Both the position numbers and the translations under genes were made by a program. A stretch of 64,000 nt of DNA, from positions 36,730,420 to 36,794,419 of the forward strand of contig CM073321.1 of the NCBI GenBank assembly GCA_037043015.1, in the 5' to 3' direction. Numbering within the stretch: the stretch's first letter is position 1; every line of letters begins with the position of its first letter. Of this stretch, positions 33,418 to 43,651 are shown piece after piece. The notes below the pieces were generated by a model. That model saw nothing but the letters and a program-made list of their open reading frames with translations. It had not been told where the DNA came from and did not search any database. The stretch comes from Bryum argenteum (lineage: Eukaryota > Streptophyta > Bryopsida > Bryales > Bryaceae).

Positions 33418-34242
33418 GTGACGAAAAATCCCCAGTACTTTTGTCGTGGTGCGTTGTTCTCATTTCAGGTCAACGACGCATCGGTCAATGATCTAAGCTC
33501 TAGAGAAGGCATAGGTCGAGTTCCAAGAAAATCCTCCGGTACTTGGTTAAATGTTGTTCTCGACGTCAATGGTATCCTGTGCAATTGCACGCCATTTTGG
33601 TAAGCTAAAGGATACAGAAACCGTGACTTCCGTGTTCACTCGGCCATGTTGCCAACCGAGGTGGGGAAGAAGCTTGTATGGGTGAGGCCCAACTGTAAGG
33701 ACTTCCTCTCTCAGGTGGCATCGTTTGCTACCATCACGGTTTGGAGTTCGATGATGAGAACAACCACAAAACCCTATTTTCTCTTCGGTCCTATAAACCC
33801 TATAAGGCCATTACGAATTCTTGGTCAAGAGGACTGTGATATGATTCCCTTGAAATCTAGTGGGAGCCGACCATTGTTCATAAAGGAACCGGGAACTCAG
33901 AAGTCTATCTTCCTTAAGACCTTGTGAGCTCATCTCTTCAATAGCTTTGATGGTTTTTATACAAAGGCTAATACGCTCATCATAGATGATAGTCCGGTTA
34001 AGCTCGTGCTTAATCAACGGGAAAATGTTCTTTTACTACCATCTTGGTCTCACAAGGACAATAGGGCACACGAGGATTCTAGTTTGTTAGATGAGGTTTT
34101 GCCGTATCTGTTAGAGCTCCATCTGTTTGACGGACCCCTTAGCAAGTTTTGGTCATCGTTTCAATTTGGACGTGCCATGATATATGATGATCGTGCATCA
34201 ATAGATCTGTATAATGATATACAAAAGGCATTAATAGAATGA
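33418..34242 (+). pseudogene. FCP1/NIF-like (HAD) phosphatase gene, copy 1
   Basis: One frame with two in-frame stops. It has the HAD signature L-N-V-V-L-D-V-N-G-I-L near 33545-33580 (the D-x-N-G form usual in plant FCP1-like proteins), V-R-P-N-C-K-D-F-L near 33685, the V-W-S-S-M strand and, near 33960-33990, N-T-L-I-I-D-D-S-P-V-K, the third HAD motif. A splice acceptor (CATTTCAG) at about 33468 suggests an upstream exon; 33115-33308 (an acidic 60-residue frame) is a candidate. Members of this family remove phosphate from Ser in Ser-Pro contexts, as in the RNA polymerase II tail. The same gene with the same neighbour recurs at 51968-52440. Confidence 0.75.
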
Positions 34243-34599
34243 AAAATATTTTTTAAATTCTATTGTCAGAGGTAGTTTTTGACCTTTTGGTTTCATTTGA
34301 ATTTGTATCTTAGAATGTGAAGCTCCTGTAGTAGCTTTGTAGGACTTTTCATAGGTTTCTAAATTTTCAATTTGTAAATATGAAGACAATGTGATCTTTA
34401 GTTTTTCTTAATACAAGCCTCTCTTGAATGAACTTTATGTTCTCTGGATAATTGATGATTCGTTTGGAATATTGTTGAAATAGATTATGCAGGGTGATTG
34501 TCGTCTTCTTCATGGATTCTTTGATGAATTTGTGGATTTCGGGCCTTTGCTTCGGAGTAGAGGACGATTATTGCGATCAATGAAACGACTCAATCTACC

Positions 34600-35242
34600 A
34601 TGGATTTTTTGACAATGGCGGTAGAAGATGGAGTAGTTAATAGCCCTATCACTAAGTCATCACCTTCGAAAGTGTTGCAATCCGCTTCCCCCGTGTGGCT
34701 TCCTACGGTAAATCATAATGGTTCTCCTCTTCAAATTACATGTACACCTACGAAGCGTATGTTATACGACATTGACGTGGATATTTCTGAAGAAGCTTTT
34801 GTGAAGGTTTGTTCCACAGTGTGCATTTAATGCTTTGAGTTAAGTGTTTACGAGAAGGATTACCTATTTGTAGATCTACTGCTATACACTCTACTACGTT
34901 AGACAATTCTTAGACATTGTACTCATATGCTACCTATTGCATGTATGTATCTATTTGCTCGTTCACTTATAAGAAATGCCGTTGTTTTATTTTGTTCAGG
35001 ATCGTGTTTTGGAGAGTCCAAAACCATGTCCTTCGAAGTCTACGGAACAGGGAGCAATCAAGCCTTCGTCAGAAAACCGCCGGCACTCGTTACCTAGGTC
35101 AAGCATTGAGGACCGGCCTCGCGAAAGACTGCAACGCCTTCTTGATAGTCCATTGATGCAAGACAATGATTCTAGCTGGACACGTCGGCATCAACGAGCA
35201 TTCATCCAATTTCGTATTGTCGCTTATGGTGGAACTCCGTAG
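34600..35242 (+). CDS. Ser-Pro-rich small protein, copy 1 (150 residues, one intron)
   Basis: Exons 34600-34806 and 35000-35242, phase 0, with donor GTTTGT and acceptor TTGTTCAG; the joined frame is open to a TAG. It begins M-D-F-L-T-M-A-V-E-D-G-V-V-N-S-P and contains six Ser-Pro pairs (N-S-P, S-S-P, A-S-P, G-S-P, E-S-P, D-S-P) spread over a basic, probably disordered chain. No known domain. It follows the phosphatase by about 360 bp on the same strand, and the homologue at 51148-51747 follows the second phosphatase copy in the same way. A phosphatase-substrate relation is an attractive guess because FCP1-like enzymes act on Ser-Pro sites, but nothing here proves it. Confidence 0.6.
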
Positions 35243-35537
35243 TAGTTACATCTATTAGCTACAGAAGTAATTATGTACAGATTTGATAGTCATCACTCTT
35301 GTATGACATATTTTGTGAATCATGATTGATATTTACAAGCAAATAAATGGAATATTCTTTTATTTTCATCCTTTTTCTATTCTTTGTTCAGAGCGATGTC
35401 TCTTTTTACATATATTCATATCATATTTGACGCATGATGTAGTACTTTATGCTTAACATTGATAGATATTTTAGTTGATTCTCTACTCTTAAAACTCCCA
35501 AAGTCCTGCATATTTCCCAAGATAACGAATATGGGGT
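35243..35537. other. Spacer before hAT copy B
   Basis: AT-rich, no gene. ATAACGA at 35522-35528 nearly repeats ATAACGAG at 41368-41375 just beyond the right end of hAT copy B. Confidence 0.5.
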
Positions 35538-35829
35538 TATATATACTTAGATCTCTCCAATGATAGACATAAGTGTACTCTCATCAAGGAATAGCTAAAA
35601 TTCTTGGAACTTGATATGAGAGGATTTAGAGCCACTTTAGAGTACACATTAGGGGCCAAGCCTTGATGGAGCCAATACATGACAACATCTCGTTGTGAAA
35701 ATGGACCAATTCTTGACAAAAGTTGGGAGATACAAGAAAGGAATGTCAATTCATGGCCAAGAAGCGTTTTCTTGATTCGAATTGAGAAAGTTTACTTGAA
35801 AAAATTAAAATTAACGTGAACAAATCCAA

Positions 35830-36467
35830 AACATGGACTCTAGCTAATCATTAGAATTGGCCCCATGGCCTTAGTTTTCCTTCTAGAAATGGGCACCAAC
35901 TCAAGGGCTTCACAGATGGGGGAATTGGCATGAAGATTTGTTGGCCTTAAATCCCCTTGTAAAGAGTCCCTTATTATACAATGATTTAGAGCCTACAGAA
36001 TCTTTGTCATAAAACATTCTTGTTTCTGACAAAGAGATCTTGTCGACATTCGTGTGTTAGGACATTCCCAACCCTGATTTAGACGCCACGTGGACCAAAG
36101 AAGCTAAATATAGTACTTTCAAAATGCAAATATGCAAAGCAGGGAAGTGAAAGAAGTTGTGCAAACGGGGAGTTTTGGTAAGAGGCACGAAGAGGAGGGG
36201 GAAAGAAGTACGCGGGGCGACCGACCTCGGGCGCTAGAGCGGTCACCTGAGGGACCTAGTCGGTCGCTCAAATTGGTCGGCCGGACACCAACAGCCCAGA
36301 TCGACCACGCCATTGGGCGGCCGTGATTGGCCGATCGATCGTGCGGACCTGATCAATTGTACAAATCGATTGAGGCCGCTCGATCGGTGATTTGAGCGCT
36401 GCCTCCCGGGATCGGATGGACCGTGCTAGTTGGCCTACGGCGTCCGACTCCCCGGACGGCATAAATA
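35830..36467 (+). promoter_or_regulatory. Promoter cassette, copy 3 (hAT copy B)
   Basis: Same order as 10020-10806: leader block, GC array (36215-36460), ATAAATA at 36461-36467 and the GGCTCATTTTCCCTCACTCT block after it. The GC array is shorter and more degenerate than in copy A. Confidence 0.65.
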
Positions 36468-36605
36468 AGAGGGAAGGGCTCATTTTCCCTCACTCTGGTG
36501 GACGGGCTGGACGGTGTGACTTTTCTTAAAGCTTCATCGACTGCATTCCTTAGGATCCTCGTAGGACACCCACGACCACGTTGTGCCACCTTGTCACTGC
36601 TCGAA

Positions 36606-37810
36606 ATGGCGCCGAAGTTTTTTACGACCGAGGGGCGAGCCCAAGTCTCCACGGCCGAAGGGCGACCCTGCAAAATGGATTGGGAAGCATGGAGTTACCC
36701 AAACTGAGTTGTAGAGCCGGGTTGGCGAGAGGAGAGGGCAAACATTTGGAATTGCACCATGTGCAAATAGTACGTGAAGATGTATCATGTAATGAAGTTA
36801 TGGCCGCTTTACAAAGCACAGAATAATGGTCCTCGACGTGAAGGCCCATCAAAGACTTGCAAAAGCGACCATTTTGCGTACTGATATCATGAAGTCACAA
36901 TTGCGGTTGGAATCAAGAACACAAGGCCAGTGCTGATGCTGTATTCTACCATGGCCTTGGTTTGGGCTGAATAGTTTTTCACAAGGATATTGACTAAACC
37001 ACTGTGATAGGTTTGAACGTGCATTTATTCGATCGCAGCAACCGATTCATTCCAACGAATTGGATGGGACCAAGCAATTGTTATACTACTTATTCAGAAC
37101 GTTCAGCTGATATGGATGCCCAACTTCAACAACATGGATCTCCAAGGGCATATGGGGGCACTACCGAAAATACAAACCATGACGATTGTCAGGCACCACT
37201 ATCCTTTGGCACAGGAAGTGAGGGGTATTACCATGGTAACCACCAACTTGGTACTCTTGTGGGTTATATGCCACCCCATTAGCAAGATACGTACGGAGTC
37301 GAACCCGAATACGGTAGAGATGGAAATAGTTCGAACTACCCATCCCCAATGTATACAAGATGTACACATGGTTTAGGAGGTGAGCAGAGTAGCGGATCCA
37401 ATGTTCAAGGCAACTCAAGCTGAACTCATCCTATAAACCTATACAATCGTGAGAACCAATACGGAAGTCCGGAATAATGTAGGCCATCACACCCAAACGA
37501 TACATACAAGTATGGAGGCGAATATCATAGAAGATCAGATATTGTTGGCTATACAAATTATGGATATGGTCAGAATGCATTCGGAAGTAACGACATACCT
37601 TCAGCACCTTTCCTATTTGGTGATGACGCAGAGGCGCGATTCCAACGAGATTCGCAACAAGCCACACTTCTAAGTCAGGAAAAATACATTGAACAGCTTG
37701 AAGGTGAAAGGAACTTTAGGCACACAAACTTGTTTGGAGAATTTTCCCGAGGACGACATACACACGGCGCTGCACCAAGTCGTAAACCGGATGATATTGA
37801 CTCAGATTAA
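36606..37810 (+). pseudogene. Tyr/Gly-rich gene, decayed copy in hAT copy B
   Basis: Starts with the same M-A-P-K-F as copy A and follows it along its length to a shared acidic end near 37810, but is broken by several stops and small indels (for example a stop near 36706 and another near 37280). Conserved landmarks include N-W-M-G-P-S near 37060 and E-R-S-A-D-M-D near 37100. Confidence 0.8.
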
Positions 37811-38301
37811 GAATGATAAATCATCATACATAGTGTCATTATAGTAAAGGTTATGTAGTTTTTTGCAACGGATGGTGCCTACATCATTATCGCCTCGCTA
37901 ACGGCCAATTTTGAAAATCTTGAAATCCATATTTTGTTTATGAATGGATTATCCGAATGTATGACCATATCATATATCAATATATTATGCAGTTTGATAA
38001 TTTCAAGGGATAATACCGGGATTTCTTGTATTTTAATCTGAGTGCACTTGGCGGTGATAGTTTTCTTTGTTTGGCTTTAAGCATCTTTTCATGGAGCCAC
38101 CCAACATATGCGAAGTTCATTAATTTACACAAAAAATGCCATAGGTAAGAAAAGTCATATTATGCTTGATTTGACTTTGGACAAATCATTAATAACGCAA
38201 CTACGCAAGGTTGATATAATGAAGAAGTTTCAGAGTTCATTATATATCCTCAGATGTTGGTCGTCAAGGTTTGAAGGTATTTTTATTGAAGGTATTAAAT
38301 T

Positions 38302-38835
38302 GGGTACATCTTTGGAATTGGGTACATGTTGCAATGATGAGATGTAAATCATAGACTTTTATAGCTTGAACACTAATGACAAATTAACAACATACTTGTG
38401 GGAATTGTTAGAAATGATTATATGCAATACTATAGAAAACCATGCATGTGTTTTGAATTTGTTTTATAGAAATTACGGAAGAGAAGTTACTGAAGAGGAA
38501 TAAACTAGATACTTCTAACTAATGAAACCATATGTTAATCTATATACCAAAATATCCGACTGAATACCTTCAATGGGTACATCTTTGGAATCGGGTACAT
38601 CTTTGGAATTGGGTACATGTTGCAGTGATGAGATGTAAATTATAGACTTTTATAGCTTGAACACTAATGACAAATTAACAACATACTTGTGGGAATTGTT
38701 AGAAATGATTTTATGCAATACTATAGAAAACCATGCATGTGTTTTGCATTTTTATTACGGAAATTACGCAACAGAAGTTACTAGATACTTCTAATTAATG
38801 AAACCATATGTTAATCTATATACCAAAATATCAGA
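38302..38835. repeat. Tandem duplication of about 290 bp inside hAT copy B
   Basis: GGGTACATCTTTGGAATTGGG and what follows at 38302 recurs at 38593 for about 240 bp, with a small internal deletion in the second unit. Copy A has no such duplication, so it arose after the copies separated. Between the units GGGTACATCTTTGGAAT appears once more, suggesting slippage at this 17-mer. Confidence 0.85.
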
Positions 38836-39133
38836 CAATGGAAAAGAAGCCATTCATTGCAAGGTATATAAAAACAAGAATGTACTTGAAGTACCTAAAT
38901 ATAGATGGCATATAATACATTTGACTCCAAAAAATTGCCTACATGTATCTACATTAGGACTTCGATAAAGAATCTAAACAGATAATAAAGCCTCAAGAAC
39001 TACAACAGATGTGTAGTATTAATTTACTATTCGTACTTAATGCAAAAATGGTCATTCAGCACCACCCTCTGGTATGATTCCATGAAGTGGTTGACAACAT
39101 GGGACAACGTAAACTTTGCATCTGCCACCATCT

Positions 39134-40509
39134 CTAAGTATTGGTCAAAAGCATTTGCAAGGTCTTGATTTGACCACCGGTGAACCGTGTTGTATGTTGC
39201 AAATTCTCGTAGGCCGTAGAAGTCATGGTCTTCTTGAGGATTCGTTGTGCTATCTGTGCCATAGCAAACTCCTCTAGAGCTCTATCATAGAAGGGAATAA
39301 TGTCAATGTCATTACTCTCTTTGTACAAGTACTCCACCCGAGGATCCACCCAATATCGTGCTCCTAGGGTATCGATTCTATCTTCGGGTTTCGTGAACGT
39401 GTACAAGGACCTCATTTTATCATCCATGCTCGTGGTTAACCCCAATCGCATACACCAATATACACTCGTGATTCATCTTGAGGGAATTGAAGAAGTATGT
39501 TGTCTGGTGACACATCGATGTGGAGGTAGTTCATCCGGTGGACTATACTCATGATATGCACTAGAGCCCAAGAAAGCTCAGTTCGTATTTTGCGAAACCG
39601 AAGCAACTGCCAAACTCGAATAAGCTTATCATCAGAATGAGGTGTGAGTGCAATATGTTCATGAACATCATCTTCATACTCTGCATCAAGGGCCACCATT
39701 GCTCAATTCGTCCCGCCATTCCACCAATACGTATAGCCATGGTTCTTATTTGAATAAATGGCGATAAAACAAATAACTCTTGGATGTTGTATCCTCACGG
39801 CGAGCAACTCATTCTGATGCTTCACTTTGGCCAAGTCTGGTCGTGTCTTCGCATGGTTGGGAGTCTTTGCTGCAAATTCCCAGTACTCTTCAATGGCCGG
39901 AACCCCTCTTATGTAAACTTTTAAAATTGTTCCGTAACCACTTCTTAGTCTCTTCTTTTCAAGTTCAATGATACGAGCCTTGTCAAGAATGATTATCAAA
40001 TTATTCATGCAACCGTTTTCCAGTAACTTTCCTTCCTCCATGTTCCACCATTCTATGGAGACGCGCCGGTTTTGATTATTAGAATACGACCTCATCGCCT
40101 GTTGAAAACTCTCCGCCCTGAATACCACATCGATAAACTCCACATCATCCGCTCGATTCGTTTTCTGGTACTTCTTCGATATATATCGACTGCGTTCCAT
40201 AGAGCCTCAATTAATCCAAGGTCCAACCACTCCATGAATCCATGCTTATCGGTCTCCGGTCTCCACATCAGATCTCGGAGCGCTTCCATCATGAGGTCTG
40301 TCATGTCCTCTTTGAATTCGGCAGGGACTTCCTCTTTGTATCTCATGTATTTGCTGAACAAACCTGCAAGACTGTTGGCCTCATAAAATTTTACAATTAC
40401 ATTCTTCCGAAGAAAGTTCTTGCACTTATTCGATGGGTGCTCACTACGCGGTTGTTGGAAAAACTCCCCAGGCCTCCGGCCTCGACTCCCCCTAGCTGCA
40501 TGCTTTGGC
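39134..40509 (-). pseudogene. Protein-kinase-like gene, copy B
   Basis: Homologous to 12943-14339. It keeps Trp where copy A has a stop (E-E-Y-W-E-F-A-A-K-T-P near 39890) and a longer reading through H-I-D-V-S-P-D-N, D-E-S-R-V-Y-I-G-V-C-D-W-G. The catalytic loop reads H-I-D here and H-N-D in copy A; canonical kinases have H-R-D. Own defects include frameshifts near 40190 and 39440 and a stop near 39700. A MITE sits in the first codons (40510-40849). Confidence 0.75.
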
Positions 40510-40857
40510 CAAGGTTGTGATATCGGGCGTCTTGAGGTAATCGAGCAGGCAAAACGAGCGTACAAGTTGTCCCGGACGGACGGGCGTGTCCGCCCACCTT
40601 GATTGTAGGGGGTGTGTAAGTTTTTGTAGGTAACAAACTTTGCAGTAAAAATTGTGTGTGGTGTTCCACGCGGCCCGTACGCGGCAGCCAAGTGGCTTAG
40701 TTTTCACCTAAATCCTTGCCACATCAATGTTTATTTACGTAAACTAAAAGTCAACAGCCGTTTGACCCTATTGGGCGAGCCACGACTCAATCGGACGGAC
40801 AAGGCGGACGGACGGGCGGGCGGCGTGCCCGCCCGGTATGACAACCTTGGCTTTGGC
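40502..40857. mobile_element. hAT-type MITE, copy 1 (340 bp) with 8-bp target duplication
   Basis: The element is 40510-40849, with ends CAAGGTTGTG/CATACAACCTTG-type inverted repeats extending imperfectly into GCCCGCCCGG-rich sequence. The flanking duplication GCTTTGGC lies at 40502-40509 and 40850-40857. The orthologous empty site is visible in hAT copy A near 14327-14340 (ATGTTTGGGCATCTTT). Non-coding; it would rely on a hAT transposase supplied in trans. Confidence 0.93.
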
Positions 40858-40959
40858 ATCTTTTTGAAAAAAAATAGCAAAATCTCCACCGTTACAAACA
40901 GAAAGACTTCTTTCCTCCGCACCCTACTGACGAAGGAAAAAAGTGAGGAGGAAGAGGAC

Positions 40960-41140
40960 CGGTCGGCCTTATGTAGGCCGCGATCGCCTCGTCGACCGGT
41001 CGACCTAAATCCGAAGGTCGCTCGGACGACCGGCCCGACCGATCGGACGGCCGGCGCCGACCGCGACCGATCGGACGGCCGACTTAAGCCGCGACCGATC
41101 TGACGGCCGACGCCGACTGCAACCGATCGGACGGTCGTGG
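40960..41140. promoter_or_regulatory. GC-rich array, right end of hAT copy B
   Basis: GACCGATCGGACGGCC-type repeats, shorter than in copy A, followed outward by the GGACGTCC cluster and the right terminal repeat. Confidence 0.55.
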
Positions 41141-41367
41141 GCCTCCCAATCCAATCTAATCGTAAATATGAGAACTCACTACAACACTTTCAACGGCTAA
41201 AATGCGACGCCGAATACGATCTAACGGTTAGGAAATTTACTGTTGTCATAGTAATTCCGATTTACTCCTCCGGTTGGACGTCCAGACAGACTTCCGGTCA
41301 GACGTCCAGACAGACATTCGGTCGAACATCCAAAAAAACTCAAAAGACGTCCATTTTGACATCCTTG

Positions 41368-42296
41368 ATAACGAGTTACGTATTCCTAATTATTAAAACT
41401 TCGAGAGTTTTAAAATTCGTACTATTTACGTTTTTCAAAAAAAAATTGTTAATTTAAATCCAAAAAAATAGATAATAAACTTGCATATTCTAACCCTAAT
41501 AATAATAATAAATAAGAATGATATTATCTAATCTCCTTACATTATTTTTTGTGAAATATAACATAATTATGCGTAAAGAGCCTCATATGTCAATGATACA
41601 AGTATAACTATTACAATTGAATTAATTGCAGAAATATGATGAAATAATTCCAACTCAATTAATCTTTTGCAATTCTGTTTTTGAGATTAATTTACATTTG
41701 TTATATTTACATAAATTTGAAATTGAAAATGTACAATGTTCTGAAGAATGTTGAGTCTTAATAACTTTAGTTTCTTTATTTCGTTTTCATAAATCTTGTT
41801 CTTGTGGTTTCACAAGATCAAATAGTTTTATACAAAGGTATAGGATTTATTCAACGTTCCACATATTTTCTATGTTTGATATATTTAAGTATTTATTTAA
41901 GTATTTATTTAATAATTTAATCTTTGAGCATGAAAATTTAGAACTTAATATTATTTCCTAAAATAAGTAATTTCAATTATAAGGATCTTATTTAAAAGAG
42001 GCGCACAAGATTAATCTCAGTTTCAAGTATAATTGAGAATCACAATTCAACTTGAACTGAAGTATCCCCTCCTTTTTGTTACAATTTCGCTTAGAGATGT
42101 TGGATATTAATCTTCATTTTCGTCATGGTATGCTATAATTTGTTATAGGATATTGCAATCTGATTGTACTCTAATCATGTAACTGCTTTATTCCACTCTC
42201 TCTCGCCTTGTGAACGTGTAGTCTGATTGCGTTGCCAAAAGGAGTGTGCAAATGTGGACCTTGCACAATTGTTAACATTGGATCAACAAAATGTCA
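41368..42296. other. AT-rich spacer
   Basis: No recognisable gene or repeat; only short frames. Lies between hAT copy B and the X2 palindrome array. Confidence 0.6.
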
Positions 42297-43505
42297 AAGT
42301 CGACTCGAGCTAAGTGCACGGCTGCTTCATGACCATACGCAAGGATTTAACTCGAGTCGACCTAATTTCTTACGCAGATTATGACACTGCTGAGGACTTA
42401 GCTCGACCCTAGCTAAATATAGTACTGAATCTGCGCAGTTCCACTGCTATTTGCTCTAGATGTTCCAAAACCCTATGGGGCAATTAGCTTGACTCGAGCT
42501 AAGTCTCCAGCTGTGTCATAATCTGAGTAGGTACTTAGCTCGAGTCGAGCTAATTGCAGGGCTGCTTTATGACCATACGTAGGGATTTAGCTCAAGTCAA
42601 GCTAAGTCCACAACTTGTTCATTATTCTCCACTGAGTGTTTAGCAGGAGTCGAGCTAAATATACTGCTGAATGTGCGCAATTTCTCTGCAATTGGCACTA
42701 GATGTTTCAGAACTCTATGGGGCAATTAGCTCGAGTCGAGAAAAATAAAATACTCGGTCTAGCCCCACTTAGCTTGTTGCAAGCCAAATTGTCCTGTATA
42801 GTAACATCCATATAGTTATAGTAATGTCAGATGATTTCGAACGTTAATTTAGCTCGAGTCGATCTAAAGAGTCCAGTACAGTAACATCCGTTGAGTTGTA
42901 TGCTTTCAAGATGATTCTGAACGTTAATTTAACTCGAGTCGAGCTAAATGTCCCTGTGTAGTAGCATCCACATCGTTGTTTAATACGAGTTGATTTTGAC
43001 TTGTAATTTAGCTCAAATCGAGTTAAATGTAAATTCAAAAAGCCATTTAGTTAAAATTATTACGTACGTATAACAGACCTTCAGTTCGATGGTATATTTA
43101 GCTCAATGCGAGCTAAAAGGTATTTTCAGCTTCATATGGGTCGATCTACTCTAGGAGTCATTCTGTAGCATCATTTTTTAGGGTACTTTAGCTCGACTCG
43201 AGCTAAATAGTATTCGTGCTATATTGTTATCTTGACATAGTTGAACTCTAGTGTATTATTGTGATATGATATATTCTAAACTTGTAAATTAGGTGGGAAT
43301 AAGCTCGAGTCGAACTAAATACTACATCCGTATTGTTTAAATATGACTGAGCTTGTTCTGGGTGTAAGCCCTTTTGTATACACAATGTTTTTCTTAGGTA
43401 CTTTGTTGTATTAGGAAATCCTAGGTACATTAGCTTGGTTCGAGCTTAATATCCAAATTTTTGTCATCATAGTGATAAAATTTTAGCTCGATTCGAGGTA
43501 ATCAT
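42297..43505. repeat. Palindrome array upstream of DUF7869-like gene X2
   Basis: About sixteen palindromes of the TTAGCTCGASTCGAGCTAA type in 1.2 kb, roughly every 50-100 bp, many degenerate. They lack the outer CAG/CTG arms of the arrays at 17.7-18.2 and 27.9-33.0 kb and usually have A/T outside the core. Some neighbouring text also repeats (for example GACCATACGCAAGGATTTA and GACCATACGTAGGGATTTA), so part of this array grew by local duplication. Confidence 0.88.
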
Positions 43506-43651
43506 CTTCATATTATCTGTCACCTAAGATTTTTTAGAGGTTTCATATTTGCGACTTGTTTTCCGCTATTAGAGATTCAAATCTTTTTTGTTGTTGTGTA
43601 CGATATACAGGGAGCTTATTATCGGCAACACTCGAAATGTGACCACTCTAC

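Larger units (their letters stand above)
35538..41367 (+). mobile_element. hAT transposon, copy B, left-truncated
   Basis: Collinear with 9226-15013 of copy A: promoter cassette, Tyr/Gly-rich gene, spacer, kinase-like gene, right GC array, GGACGTCC-type cluster (41268-41340) and right terminal repeat TGACATCCTTG (41357-41367, one mismatch to copy A). The left third, with left terminal repeat, transposase and RING gene, is missing. Coding parts are more decayed than in copy A, except at a few sites where copy B keeps the better codon. It carries a 340-bp MITE absent from copy A. Confidence 0.85.
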
